Assembly: GCA_937890005.1 (NCBI GenBank)
Contig: CALBZA010000072.1
Location: forward strand, 25,888-89,887
Source: an uncultured Verrucomicrobia subdivision 3 bacterium
Lineage (GTDB): Bacteria > Verrucomicrobiota > Verrucomicrobiia > Limisphaerales > DASXHY01
Direction: 5' to 3'
Length of the DNA: 64,000 bases
The translations under genes and the position numbers were made by a program. Of the stretch, positions 8,576 through 20,800 are shown in pieces; within the stretch, counting starts at the first letter, position 1, and every line of letters begins with the position of its first letter. Under the pieces are notes generated by a model. That model had not been told where the DNA came from, did not search any database, and saw nothing but the letters and a program-made list of their open reading frames with translations.

Positions 8576-10000
8576 CTAGTGAGCGGCGTCTGGTTTGTCG
8601 ATTTGATTCCCGGCCAGCGACAACAGGGCGCCCCCGAGGAAAAATGCGGTCCAGCTCAGCGCTGGAACATAAAGACCGAATTCACTGACCCCCTGAAGCA
8701 GCCAGCCGGTGAGTCCGAGCCACAAGGCAAACAGCAAAGGAACTGCATTCTGCCGCCAGAACGTCCGCGCTAGGTAAATGGTCAGCGCAACCACCCAGCC
8801 AAGGAAACAAACGCCGGCGACGATTCCAGAATCTGAGAACTGCTCCAGATAATCGTTGTGAACCAACCGGGCCATTTCCGATTCAGGCGCCTTGATCCGC
8901 TCATACGGATGTTGAAACGTTCCCGGCCCTGATCCGAGGATCGGATGGTCGGCAGTGATCTGCGCCGCAGCACGCCAATAGTCGAATCGCGCGCCCAAGC
9001 TTGTCGCCCCCTTGGCGAAGTAGCTTTGAAACCGAACGGCGAAGCCAGCCGAACCGATGATAAAGACCGCGATAAGGACAATCCATTTAAGCCGCGTTGA
9101 CCACTTCAGGCGAAAAAGACAGAGCCCGACCATCACGAGCGCAATCAGCCAGCCGGACTTCGACCCCGTCCAGAACAACGCACCTGCGCCAAGAAACATC
9201 GTCAGACCGATGGCGGCCCACCGTGTGAGAGTCCTAAACCGCTGCGTTTCCCCGAACGCAAAAACGAGCGCCGCCGGGAACAACAGCAAGATTGCTCCTG
9301 CCAGGGCATTGGGATAAACGAGCGTTCCAAAGACGCGACCTCGTTCGTATTTCTGCAATATGACGGGATTGGCCACATCAACTCCGTTGGTGGTCACGAC
9401 GATGTTTTGCAGCTTCAGTTCGATCAACAGTTCCGGGGCAACATTCGTCCAGCCCGACCGCTCGCCTTCCACCAGCATGCGTCGTTCTTCAGGAAATTCA
9501 TAAAGACGCTGCGTCACAGCGCGCGCCGAACAGATTGCATACGCCAGCAGAATTCCAATCAGGGCAAACCTTAGCAGCCGAAGGTCACCGATTAAAAAAG
9601 CGCCGATGAAATAACATCCCAGCATCCCGGCAAAATGCAGAACAGTCAGCGACGTCAACGCCGCATCCTCAGTTTGTGTCGCAGAAACCAGCTGCCAGCC
9701 AAACCAGAGGCAGGGGAAAATCCAAAGCCAACGATTTCCCGGCCATCTCGGTTTTCTCGCAACGAAAAGCATCACGCCCAACGCCACGAACGGAATCAGG
9801 AACCAAAGACTCCACTTCGGAGGCCAGGCGAATTCCCACCAGTCATACAGCGACGTCGGCGCGGGAATTTTGGAATTCAGAATGATCGGATTGCCGAATT
9901 TCAACAGGGCGAGTCCGAGAAAAAGTCCGAAGCCGATGGAGAAATATTCCCTGAGTCCAAAACCGCCCGACACAGGACGTTCCGATTTCAGACGGTCCAA
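8576..10000 (-). CDS. O-antigen ligase/polymerase (Wzy_C-type) membrane protein
   Basis: 474-residue polytopic membrane protein with about 10-12 hydrophobic segments. Its large loop near the C-terminal third carries GSGPGTFQHPYERIKAPES and LVHNDYLEQFSDSG, the H-N-x-x-L-E pattern typical of O-antigen ligases (WaaL) and bacterial oligosaccharide polymerases. It probably acts at the periplasmic side of the inner membrane on lipid-linked glycans. There are no other LPS genes nearby, so the exact substrate (O-antigen, exopolysaccharide or glycoprotein) is unknown. It lies between holB and aroQ in the same direction. Confidence 0.8.
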   Translation of the reverse strand: MDRLKSERPVSGGFGLREYFSIGFGLFLGLALLKFGNPIILNSKIPAPTSLYDWWEFAWPPKWSLWFLIPFVALGVMLFVARKPRWPGNRWLWIFPCLWFGWQLVSATQTEDAALTSLTVLHFAGMLGCYFIGAFLIGDLRLLRFALIGILLAYAICSARAVTQRLYEFPEERRMLVEGERSGWTNVAPELLIELKLQNIVVTTNGVDVANPVILQKYERGRVFGTLVYPNALAGAILLLFPAALVFAFGETQRFRTLTRWAAIGLTMFLGAGALFWTGSKSGWLIALVMVGLCLFRLKWSTRLKWIVLIAVFIIGSAGFAVRFQSYFAKGATSLGARFDYWRAAAQITADHPILGSGPGTFQHPYERIKAPESEMARLVHNDYLEQFSDSGIVAGVCFLGWVVALTIYLARTFWRQNAVPLLFALWLGLTGWLLQGVSEFGLYVPALSWTAFFLGGALLSLAGNQIDKPDAAH

Positions 10001-10066
10001 GCCCGGGCTGTGAACCGGACTGGAGGAACGTTTCAGCTTTCGATCCGGTTTCAGAAAATCCTCGCG

Positions 10067-11095
10067 TTAGAGGTGAAGTTTGAGCAATCCGACTTCCAGC
10101 GCCAGCGCTTCCTGCACGTTCGTGTGAAGCAGCCGCTGGGTCGTTTCGATCACTTGAAGGTTTTCCAAGGCCTGTTGTGGCGTGATCCGCCGGGCCACGC
10201 GCTCGCCGTGCGCCAATTCCGGAAAGTTCAACAATTCCTTTCCGGACGCCACGGTCTGAAGCCATACATCCCGAAACCATCTTTGCAAAATGGCCAGCAG
10301 ATCAGCCCGTTGTCGTCGGTATTCCGCCTCGATCGCCGCGTTGAGTTCGTCCTCCCATTTTTCCCGGAGGTTTTTGTCGGCGTCCTCGTATCGCTGAAGC
10401 GGCGACTTTGCCGTGAGATTTTCCTCAATGGCCGCTTTCATTTCGGTCAGCTTCTGAAGCAGCACATCCATCAATCGATACCGTCCGATCAAACTCTTCT
10501 GTTCCGCAGAAGCCATCTCACTGAAACGCGCGAGCCATTCCATCTGCTCCGGAGCCAGCGGCCGAATGCCATCGCCGGAAAAATTCAATCGCAGACACCG
10601 TGACACGATGGTTTCCAACAGCCGCTGCGGCTCGGTCGTCAGCAACACCAGAATGGATCGTGCCGGCGGTTCTTCGAGTGTTTTCAGAAAGGCATTGGCG
10701 GCCTGAACGTTCAGCCGATCGGCTCCGACGATGATGGCGAGCTTGTAATCCGCTTCGGTCGGCTTGAGGTAAACCTCCTGCATCAGGTCACGCATCTGTT
10801 CGACGCTGATGATGCGCGACTTCGATTCCGGACGAATCCAATGCACGTCGGCATGGTTCCCGTTCTGGATCTTCCGGCAGTTCAGGCATTCATCGCAGGA
10901 ATCGACCGCCGCACCATTCTCACCGCGCGCCGGATTCAGGCAGTTCAAAGTCTTGGCCAGTGTCTGCGCGAGACCTTCGAGTTCTTCGATCTGAATGCCG
11001 TTGAAGAGATAACCGTGCGCAAGCCGTCCGCGCTCCAGCGAACGCTGAAGCAGCTGAATTCCCTGCTGTTGATCCGGAAAATCTCTGAACGACAT
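10067..11095 (-). CDS. holB: DNA polymerase III subunit delta'
   Basis: Clamp-loader subunit of 342 residues. The N-terminal AAA+ region keeps the fold (GYLFNGIQIEELEGLA) but lacks a proper Walker A GxxGxGK, as expected for the non-ATP-binding delta' subunit. A zinc-binding set C...C-x2-C-x2-C is seen in CDECLNCRK, followed by the HADVHWIRPESKSRIISVEQ segment. NAFLKTLEEPPARSILVLLT is the sensor-1 region, and SRCLRL is the SRC motif. No tmk gene lies upstream. Confidence 0.88.
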   Translation of the reverse strand: MSFRDFPDQQQGIQLLQRSLERGRLAHGYLFNGIQIEELEGLAQTLAKTLNCLNPARGENGAAVDSCDECLNCRKIQNGNHADVHWIRPESKSRIISVEQMRDLMQEVYLKPTEADYKLAIIVGADRLNVQAANAFLKTLEEPPARSILVLLTTEPQRLLETIVSRCLRLNFSGDGIRPLAPEQMEWLARFSEMASAEQKSLIGRYRLMDVLLQKLTEMKAAIEENLTAKSPLQRYEDADKNLREKWEDELNAAIEAEYRRQRADLLAILQRWFRDVWLQTVASGKELLNFPELAHGERVARRITPQQALENLQVIETTQRLLHTNVQEALALEVGLLKLHL

Positions 11096-11227
11096 CGGCG
11101 CGTATTGTTGCCGAACCGCGGAAACCCCGACAAGAATTCAATTCCAACCGCATTGGCAACCGCTGGCGTCGCCCTCTCGTCGGGCGATCAAGAACTCTCC
11201 AGAAGAAAACGAAGTCCCTCAGCAGAC

Positions 11228-11854
11228 TTAAAACTTCCAGCTGAAACTCAAAACAAAACAATGATTTACCGAGGCATCTGTCTTGAGCGAAATGCCGCTG
11301 TCCGACCAGTCGTGATCCCCCGAGGCGAGATACTGATAGCCGACGCCCAGTTCCATTTTTTCAGTGAACGCATAGCGCAGTCCTGCCGACAGCTGATAGC
11401 CGAGCGTGAAATCCGATGCGTTCATGTCACCGACCGGACTTTGCAGATCGAGCATCGTATAGACTCCGCCCACTCCCGCGCCGACGTAGGGAATCCATTT
11501 TTCCTTGATGGGATGCCGATAGGTGAAATTCAGAAGCACCGGAACCTGAAACAGCGTCGATCCGGAAGCTGAATCGTCCTGAATCTTGTCCACCGAATTC
11601 CAAAGAATTCCCGCCTGAATCCCCACATCGAGATGATTGAACCACCGGCCGCCGAACTCCAGGTCACCGCGAACTCCGGAACTGAAGGAAAGCCTGCCGG
11701 CCGAACTCGTCACTTCACTGTCGATGGACAGTTCCTGGGACATCGCCATGCCGACATTTCCGTTCAGGTAGAATCCATTCCAGGTTTCCGCCGAAAGCGT
11801 TGAAACGCCGGCCAGCATCGCCGTCCCTAACGCAGCTGAAATGCTTCTCTTCAT
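11228..11854 (-). CDS. Outer-membrane beta-barrel protein downstream of the giant gene
   Basis: 208 residues with a signal peptide (MKRSISAALGTAMLAGVSTLSA). Alternating strands follow, such as NGFYLNGNVGMA, FTLGYQLSAGLRYAF and MELGVGYQYLASG, with a C-terminal aromatic (SFSWKF), the signature of an 8-stranded OmpX/OmpW/opacity-type barrel. Its ATG lies only 4 bp after the stop of the 5268-residue surface protein, so the two are almost certainly co-transcribed. A functional link (anchoring or export) is inference. Small barrels of this type also act as sensors or porins. Confidence 0.85.
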   Translation of the reverse strand: MKRSISAALGTAMLAGVSTLSAETWNGFYLNGNVGMAMSQELSIDSEVTSSAGRLSFSSGVRGDLEFGGRWFNHLDVGIQAGILWNSVDKIQDDSASGSTLFQVPVLLNFTYRHPIKEKWIPYVGAGVGGVYTMLDLQSPVGDMNASDFTLGYQLSAGLRYAFTEKMELGVGYQYLASGDHDWSDSGISLKTDASVNHCFVLSFSWKF

Positions 11855-11858
11855 TCTT

Positions 11859-14800
11859 TCAAGGGGTCGGACCCGCCAAAGTTCCTCCCGACAGCGTCAG
11901 GCTGTTCAAGTCCGTCCGGATCAAACCGAGGCCGGCCAGAGTTCCGCCGGTGTCGAAGCCGAGCGACAGATTGGAATCGGTGAAGATCGCAGCAATCACA
12001 TCGCTGTTTGCAGTGCCTGCCTGATTCGCGAGAACCTGGGCCGCCGCAATCTTGGATCCCTTCGCCAGAGAAATGGCGCCGTCAGCGGTCACAAATCCTT
12101 TTGCGCTTCCCAGCGAAACAGTGGTTCGGCCGACATCGCCAATGAGGCCGCCACTCACGATGGCGCTGCCTTCAGCGAACGACTTGATCTGCACATTGCC
12201 GAGCAGCCCGAAACGATCGGCACTCAATCCTTGAATTGAAAGTCCCAGCACGGCGATGCGTCCGCTGAACGTGCCCTTGAACGACAGGTCGCCGTATATG
12301 TTTCCAAGCGCGATCACGTCCACCGTGGCATTCTTCGCCGAGATGCCGCCGAAGCGCGTCAGCACTCCGTTCTTACCGACAACCGGATTGTCATTCACAT
12401 CGAACAGAATCAATCCGATGTTCCCCTGGGCAGCGATCAACCCGGTCAGACTTCCACCCGTCGTGACGCTGCTGATCAAATCGCCCCGGCTGATGATCTC
12501 GCCATTGATGCCGCCCTTGGCCGAAATCGTCGTGACACCGGTCAGCTTGCCTTTCGCATTGAACACAGTTTGGCCGATGTCAGCGTTCACCACCGTCTCT
12601 TCGCCCGTGATTGAGTCGATCCGAATGCCGGTCGTCTGAATCGTTCCCGTGATTCCACCGTTGAGAACATTGATGCTTCCAAAGATGCTCGACGCGGTCA
12701 CGCTGCCAAGTCCTTGAGCACCGCGCACGGTGACATCTCCCAACGAACCGGTGCTTGTGATCGAACCGATCGCATACTGGCTGTCAATTGAAGCGCCATC
12801 TCCGGCCAGCTGAATGGAAGTGATCACAGCAGGCTGTTTCTTCGTGGCGCCAGGCTGAATCTGCAACTGCGCACGAACGGCTGCATCATCCGCGACGCGA
12901 TCGTTGAATGTCATCACGAGATCGAGGCTGAGATCGGTATCGACCTGCGCGTAGAACGAAACGGCGTGAGTTTCGCTGAACGAGATCAGGAATTCATCGG
13001 TTGCCGCAAGCAAGGCAGCCTGGCTGCCAAGGATGTTCCAGAGCACTGTCGGTTTGCCGGACGAACCGAGCGCATTCTGAACGGTCGTCGGCTTGCCGTT
13101 CTGGTTCACCAGGAAGCCAAAGGCCAGTCCCTGGATGCCACCCACGTTGATGTAACCGATGGGCAACGTGTCGCGAACGGAAACGCCGGTGATGCTTTCG
13201 CCCGGCAGATGAATTCCACTGCGAGCGTCTGCAGAAAGACCGAGATAATCGCGCGCAGCCTGGCTGATTGTCGTCAGGATATCGCCATCGACAGTGATGT
13301 TGCTGATGCCCGACGCGTCAACCGCTTCAACTCGCGCGAGATTGAACTTCGCCGTCGCGCTGTGTGCGGCAAGAACCAGGTTGAACCGTGTTGTCGCATC
13401 CGGATTGGTCACCCGCACAGCCAGTTGTGGAACGTCAGTGGTCAGCGAATCGTAAATGAACGCGAACTTCACGCTGCCGGAAATCACGCCCGAAACTCCA
13501 GGCGCCTTCAGCTGCCGTTCAATTCCATTTTCGATCACCTGCAGAAGCTTGCCACCGAAGCCGGCGTCCACTGTGATCGTGTGAACATCGCCGGCAATCA
13601 CCTTGCCCGGGCTGGCACCATGAACCACCAGCGCCTGCAACAAGCCCGCCACGTTCACCAGGCCCGCGAGATTGACGTCGATCGTCATCAAGTCGATGGC
13701 GCCCGCATTGAGCACACCGGTCTGCGTGAGCGTGCCGCCGATGGTGGCCGTGGTGAACTTGCCGTCCAGGTTCAACAAGCCGGTGAAGTCGTTCACTACC
13801 ACGAGAGTTGCCGATTCGAAACGGATCAGGCTGAGTTCCACCGCGCCGAAGCTGGTGAAGTTCAGAACCGCGGTATTGATGCCCTCACCACCGTCGATTC
13901 GTGTGACGGTCGATTCCGTCATGTCGTTCACGGTGAACGTGTCGTCACCGGAACCGAGGAAAACATAGAGTTCCGCCAGTCCGCTGTAGGTCACTGAGCT
14001 GCCCAGCCCCAATCCTGTGAGTGTCGCAGGCACCAACGATCCGGCGTTGTCGTCCGCATCGCCGCTGTCATCGACATTCAACACATCGTTCCCGCTGCCA
14101 ATCACCACCACAGTTCCGAGAATCTCATTCACGGTTCCTCCAGAAACTGGGGCCGTGCTGCCGAGGTTCAGAACATCAACACCCGCGCCCAGCGAAACAG
14201 TCAGCGTCACGGTCGGAAGAACACTCTGAACATTGAACGTGTCCGAGCCCGCGCCCAAATTGATGTTGATCGTTTCGGTTTCGCTGAACTCAACTCCTGC
14301 CGTCATTCCGAGACCGGTGAGTGTGGTCGCAGTAAACAGACCGGTGTTGCCAGCGATTTCTCCAGTCTCATCGACATTCAGCACATCGACTCCCAGTCCG
14401 CCGTGGAGTTCCAGCAAGCCCGCGATTCCATTCACGTTTCCAGAAACGCCCGGGCTCACGCTGCCGAGATTGAAGGTGTCAGCGCCGGAACCGCCATGCA
14501 GAACCACCAGCCCTGTTGTGGCCTGAACATTGAACACGTCTGCGCCACCGTTGCCTGTGATCTGAACCGGGTTCGCTGTTGTCGAGGTGATCGTCAGCGT
14601 GTCGTTACCCGAACCCAGCGCCACAGTAAGCGCTGCCATTCCGAAATAGGTGATTCCGCCACCGCCCATGCCAAGTCCGGTCAATGTCGTGGCTGAAAGA
14701 ACTCCCGTCTTCGCGCCCGTGCTTCCGGTGTCATCGACGTTAAGAACATCAGTTCCGCTGCCGATGAGAACAATCGATCCAAGGATGTCTTCCAGCGAGC

Positions 14801-17800
14801 TGCCCGTGTTCGGCGATTCACCATTGGACAGCGCTCCGGCCGTCGCCTGCGCTGAAGTGCCGACAGCGATCTGATTGCTGCCGGTTCCGGTGATGATGTT
14901 CGTTGTCGCGTTCGCCGGACTGCCTTTCAAAAGAAGCGTGTTGTTGTTCGATCCCAACTGAATGTTCAGCGTTTCGATTCCGTGGAATTCCACGCCTTTC
15001 GCTGGATCATCGTTGCCCATTCCCAGCCCGGTGACTGTGGTCGAGGTCAGCGTCAGCGTCGCCGCAGCTGAATTGCCCGAGTCATCCAGATTCATTGTGT
15101 CGGATGTCCCCTGCCCGTTCACAATCAGTCTGCCTGCAAGGCCCGCCAGCACTCCGCCCGAACCAACAGGTGCGTTGCTCGAGATGTTCAGGACGTTCGC
15201 ACCAGCGCCCGTATTGACCGTCGTGAGCGTCGTGGCGTTGGTACCGAGAACATTCAACACATCGTTTCCGGAACCGAGCGTGAGGGCGAGAACTGCAAAG
15301 CTGCTAAAGGTCACGCCTTCCGGTCCCATTCCAAGTCCGAGCAAGGTCGAAGCGGTGAGGAAACCGGTCTTGCCGAGAACGCTTCCCGCGTCGCTGAAGT
15401 TCAACGTGTTCGATCCACCCTGCCCGTTTACCGTCAGCTCGCCCGCGATCAGATCGAGGACGTTTCCGATATTCACGATGTCGTCTCCGAAACCGAGGTT
15501 CACGGTCGTCGTCATGCTCGCATTCGTGCTCACAACAGTGAAGGTGTCAGCACCGGAACCGAGGCTGATGTTCAGAATCGCAATGCCGCTGTAGTTAATT
15601 CCCTCTGTGCCAAAACCGGTGATGCCCGTGGACGTCATCAAACCGGTCTTCGCCACGGTGCTCGCGGTGTCGTCCAGATTCAATGTGTCGGAACCGGTTC
15701 CGGTGATGGTCAGCGCACCGAGGATTCCATCCAGGCTGCTTGCCGCGCTCGGCGTTACACCGGCATTGCTGCCGACGGTGAACACGTTGTTCGCGCCGAA
15801 CGCGAGGATGTTCGTGGCCGTGGAAGCGTGAGTGCTGCGGATGTAATAATTCGTTCCGGTCACCGTTCCGTTGATGTTCAGCACGCCCACGCCGCTGTAG
15901 TTGATCTGCTGACCGCCCGCCTTGATCTGGTTGGAAAGAACGATCGTGTCCACCGAAACACTGACGTTCAACACATCGCCTGAGTTCGGCGTGCTGTCGG
16001 CGATTGTGAAGAGCGTCGAGCCGATTCCGTTGAGCGTGATGTTGTAAATGTCATTTCCATTGACGCCGTTGAGTGTGGCGTGGCCGGTCCAGGTGTCGCC
16101 ATTCACCGTGAAGGTGTTCACACCGGCGCCACCGGTGAGAATCGCGTTGGCGAAATTGGTGAGTTGAAGATCGCCGTGACCCGCGCGCGTGAGCAGGAGG
16201 TTCGTGAGAACGAAGTTCGTGTTGTTGACTGCGACGACCGTGTTCGTGCTGCCAGCCGGACCGGTCAGCGAACCGGTTCCTGTCCAGCCGGACACCGTCA
16301 TCGTGTTGCTGTTCGAACCGCCGGTGAGATTCGCCACCTGAATGCCGGCCAGCGTCATCGTGCGGCTCGGATTGTTTCCAATCGTCGTCTGAAGCGATGC
16401 ATCCGAGAGAACGAACGCGACGTTGAGTGTTGTCTGCGGATTAACGTTCAGCGTGTTGTTGGAGCCGTTGCCGGTGATCGAACCGGATCCATACCAGCCA
16501 TTCAAATTGAAGACATGGGCGCCGGAACCTGTGGCCGCTGTGAGATCCACATTCGCCACGCCGTTCAGATAAATCAGATAAGTTCCGGCCTGGAGCAGCG
16601 TCTGTGTGAGCGTGTAGCTGGAGTAACCGGCATATTGCACGGAGAAGTTGCCCGTGCCGGCGTTGATCGTGGTGATGCCCTTCGTGGCGTACGCCGCATT
16701 GCTTCCGTTCAGGCCGCCAATATAAACACCGCCGCCGCTGCCCCCCGTGATCGTGTTGGAACCGGTTCCGCGATCGCGAACCGTCGCAAAGCCGCCGCCG
16801 GTATTGATGATGTTGTTGCCGTTACCGAGCGTGATATCGACCGTCGCGGTCACGCCGTTGCTGATGGTGATCGTGTCATTTCCTGAAAGCGTGTTGCGGA
16901 CAAGAATGCTCGTCACGTTGGTATAGGTCTGCGTGTATCCGAGCGCCGTGATCTGAATGGTCTGGCCGGTGGAACTGCCCGGGTTTCCGACCACGTTGGT
17001 GATGACGTAATTCTCTTCGTCCTGCGCACCGAAGTGTTCGCCGCGAGCGCCGACATCCTGGCCGAGATTCAACACGAGCACACCGCTTGTAACCGTTCCC
17101 AGAACCGGTGTGGGCGGCGGCGGCGGCGGCGGGTCGGTCTGGCCAAGGGTTACAGTCCAGGTGCCGGAAACGATCACCGGAGGGGTATCAATGTTGACCG
17201 CGGGAATGATCGTGACGCCCGCAACCTTCACCGCAGGCGTGTGAATGTGAATCGCCGGAACAACGACGCAATAGACATAAATGCTCATCGTGACGTTGCG
17301 ATTCGTGATGGTGATCGTTCCGCTGGCAGTCACCGAAACTCCGAGGAAATCGACTCGCCCGGCAACAGTCGCGGAAAAGCCGCCGTTCGAGAACGTCACG
17401 CTGATTCGACCTCCGATGTAAGCGACACCTGGCTCGCCGAATGAGAATCCGGCGCTCGCCGTGAAGCTGAACGTACCGTTCGGATTCAGATAGCCGTGCA
17501 CCGACAAGGTCACGATACCGAAGAAGTCCAGCGTCAGCGGATTGGATTCTGGAATGTTGATGCTCAAGCCTGCTGACGTGATGCTGATCGAAATCGTTCC
17601 GCTCAGATGGAACCCGAACAGGAACACGTCGAGGTTTGTGATCGCAATCTTGAATCCGGAAGCAATGCCGTTGCGGGCGACCGAGCTCGTGTTGATCTGG
17701 AGCGTGAACTCGCCGGAGATGGAGAACAGGTTTCCAAGTGCCGCAACCGGCTGAATCTGCGTCGTGGTGCTGGAACCCACCTTGAGCTGGATGCTGAACG

Positions 17801-20800
17801 CAAAGCCGGGATTCGAGTCGTAATAGATACCCGCGAAACCATTCACGCTCATCAACGAACCGAAGATGTTGACCGTGGCCTTGATTTCCACGGAGAGCGA
17901 TGACGGCGTCACCGAGAACGTGAACGAACCGGTGATCGTCAGGCCCGGCACCGAAATGTTTCCATTCGCCACGACGCGGGCGCCCGGCTGAACCGTGATG
18001 CTCGTTCCTGTGACCGTGACTGGCGCGCCGGTTGTGTTGATCTGCAGCATGAAGGTCGCGGAGATGGTGAAGCCCAGATTGCTCGGCATGCTGAATCCGC
18101 TGGCGAAATTGATCGTCAGGGCCGCCGCCAGTCCGCTGGAATTGATCTGGATTCCACCAATCACGCTGAACGAGAAAATGTTCGTCCCGTTCACCGTCAG
18201 GTTGAGCTTCGCATTGAGCGAGAAGCTGAAGCTCAAACCGGTGAGCGGGTTGTAACTCGCCACGAGATTGATCGTTCCGGAAATCGTGAAGGCGTTGGCC
18301 AGAGTGAGATTTCCGCGGCCGACCAGAATGAAATAAGCTTCGCCGGCAGCGGCGGTCCAGTTGGCGTAATTGGTCGTGCTCGACGGAGGCGCGCCACGCG
18401 GAATGATCAACATGCGCTTGCCGTCCACGATCGTCTCGTAACTCATCAAAGCCGTGACATTGCTTGAACCGAAGTTCGGTCCCATGACAGTTGCGACCGG
18501 TGGAGTTGCAGGCGATGTCGGGAGCGGCTCGGGAATTTCGTAGCTGATCTCACGCAAGGTGGTGTTCACCACAAGCACCCAGTTCACTCCCATCGAGAAA
18601 CCGGTCAACGGCGAGCCGCCATAGGCCAGCGTCATCTTCGCCGCGAACCCGGTCTGATCGACGTAGATCAATCCGTTCGCGTTGTAGGTAAAGATCGGGT
18701 TGCCGACCGGCCCGATCATCAGCTGCGCCTGAACGAAGATCGTCAAGGTGAACTCGCCCGGTGTCGTAGTGCTGACGTTGAGGTTCACCGCAAGCGTTCC
18801 GGCGAGCGTGAAGACACGCTGGCCAAAGAGATGGAAATCGGCCGAACCGTTCACGAAGAGACCGAACGACTGCGGCGCGATCGTGACGTTGATCGTTCCG
18901 GTCGTCAGAACCAGCGGAACGGTCTTGAGTTCCGCGGTGGTGTTCAACTGGAAGTATATCTGGCCGCCGGCATAAATACCGACCTCCTGCAGCGCCTGCA
19001 GATTTGCGTTCAAAACGAACGCGCCCCAGATGTCGAGTCCGCCGCTGGAGTTCTTCTGGATCGTCAGGTCACCCGCCGCGGTACCCACTTCTCCGAGATA
19101 ACTCATGTTCAGTGCGACGTTGAAAATCGTAATCTGGAAGCTCGTGCTGGAGAAGGTCAGATCGACATTGCCCGACAGCTTCGCCTGGAACCCACCGAGT
19201 ACATTCAACTCCGCCGCGCCGGCAATCCTGATCTTGAAGGCGTCGGCCTGGTTCTCCGCCGTCACCGGCTGGTTATCAACCCGGCTGAACTCGAACTGCA
19301 TGATGCCGTAAATGCTCAGGATCGGCGGCGCGATTGGCGTGCCCACCTGCGCAGGCGTGTCCATCAGGAACAGAATGTTCACCGGCGCGCCTTCGTTCAC
19401 CGAACCGTCGAAGACCGGAGCGAGATCAGCATACAATTTCATCCCGATCGTCAGCGTGTTTCCAAAGGTTGCCGTGCCGAGAATCAGGATCTTGCCGCTG
19501 GTGTCGAAGAACACGTCCGCGTCGATCTTGAACGAGTTCTGCGACAGGTACGCCGAGTAAATCGTCGCGCCCGCCTGAATTGTGATCGTGGAGGCGCCGA
19601 GATTCGCCCAGCCGTCGGTGGCGCCAGTCTTGTAGAGCGTCGCGACCTGCGACTTCATCTGCACCAGCCATTGAGCGTCGGTCATTGTTGCGGGCGACTG
19701 GAAGCCCGGCTGGCGCAGTTGCAGCGCGTCGTCTGGAGAGATCGGATTTGAAATGGTGACAGTGGGCAATCCCTGGCCGAAGGTCACACCGCCGCGGAAA
19801 TTGTTCAGCGTCAGGCCGGAGTTCGGCTCCAGCAGGATGCCGGTCGGCGTGCTTGCGGAGATATACACTGAGAGAGGACCATATTCGGAAAGCCCCAGCT
19901 TCAGGGCGAAACCACTCATGCCACCGAAGCTGAAGGAGGCGCTGATGCCGCCGTAGAACACGCTGGTGAACGGACCGACGCCGGGTTGGCCGTTGGTCAC
20001 CAGCCGGCCCTGTGAATCGACAACCGCACCGTTCGAATCGAATCGAACCACACCGGCGAGCAGTGAACCGCTGACCGTTCCGCCAAAGAGATTGCCGGAA
20101 ACAGAAACCGCCACGCTCTCAATGTCGATGATCGGGAACACGCCATCCGCGAGTTTTCCGACATCAATTCGGACGTGATTGATCGTTCCACTGACCGACA
20201 GCGGAATGCCTTTCAGGCTGTTCAGATCGACGGTTGCCGAAAGGTCGAGAATGAAATTCGCCGGGTCGGTGTTGAAATTGTTTCCGGGCCATTCGACGCC
20301 AATTGTGACGTCCTTGATCGGAAGCCAGTCGGGCCACTTTAATGAGCTGGCGGAATTTTCACCGAGCGACAGCGTCACGGTGAAGTTGTTTCCAGCCACG
20401 AACGAGCCGTTGCCCTTGATCGCAAAGTTGCTCGCGCCACCGGTCAGTGTGATTCCAGGCACCGACAAGGTGGCGGCCAGGCCGGGTGCGGAGGTTGTTC
20501 CGCCGAAGCTGACAAGATCCTGCGTCGGACCGGCAGATGGATTGATGAAGACATTGTTCGCGGTGAACTTGAGCGACACCTGCGAACTGACGTTGATCGC
20601 GATTTCCAGCTGGCCAATCGACAGGTTGAAACCGCTGGCCGTGACATTCGTCGGCGGCGCAAACGGATTGGCAAGATCGAGCTTCAGGCCGAGCGTAAAC
20701 GAGCCGGTGAGGTTTTTTACAGCAGCTGAGATCACGCCGCCGTTGATCGAAGCGAGCGTGTCAGAAATGGAGACCGTGACCGAGAGTGTGCCATCGAGGC

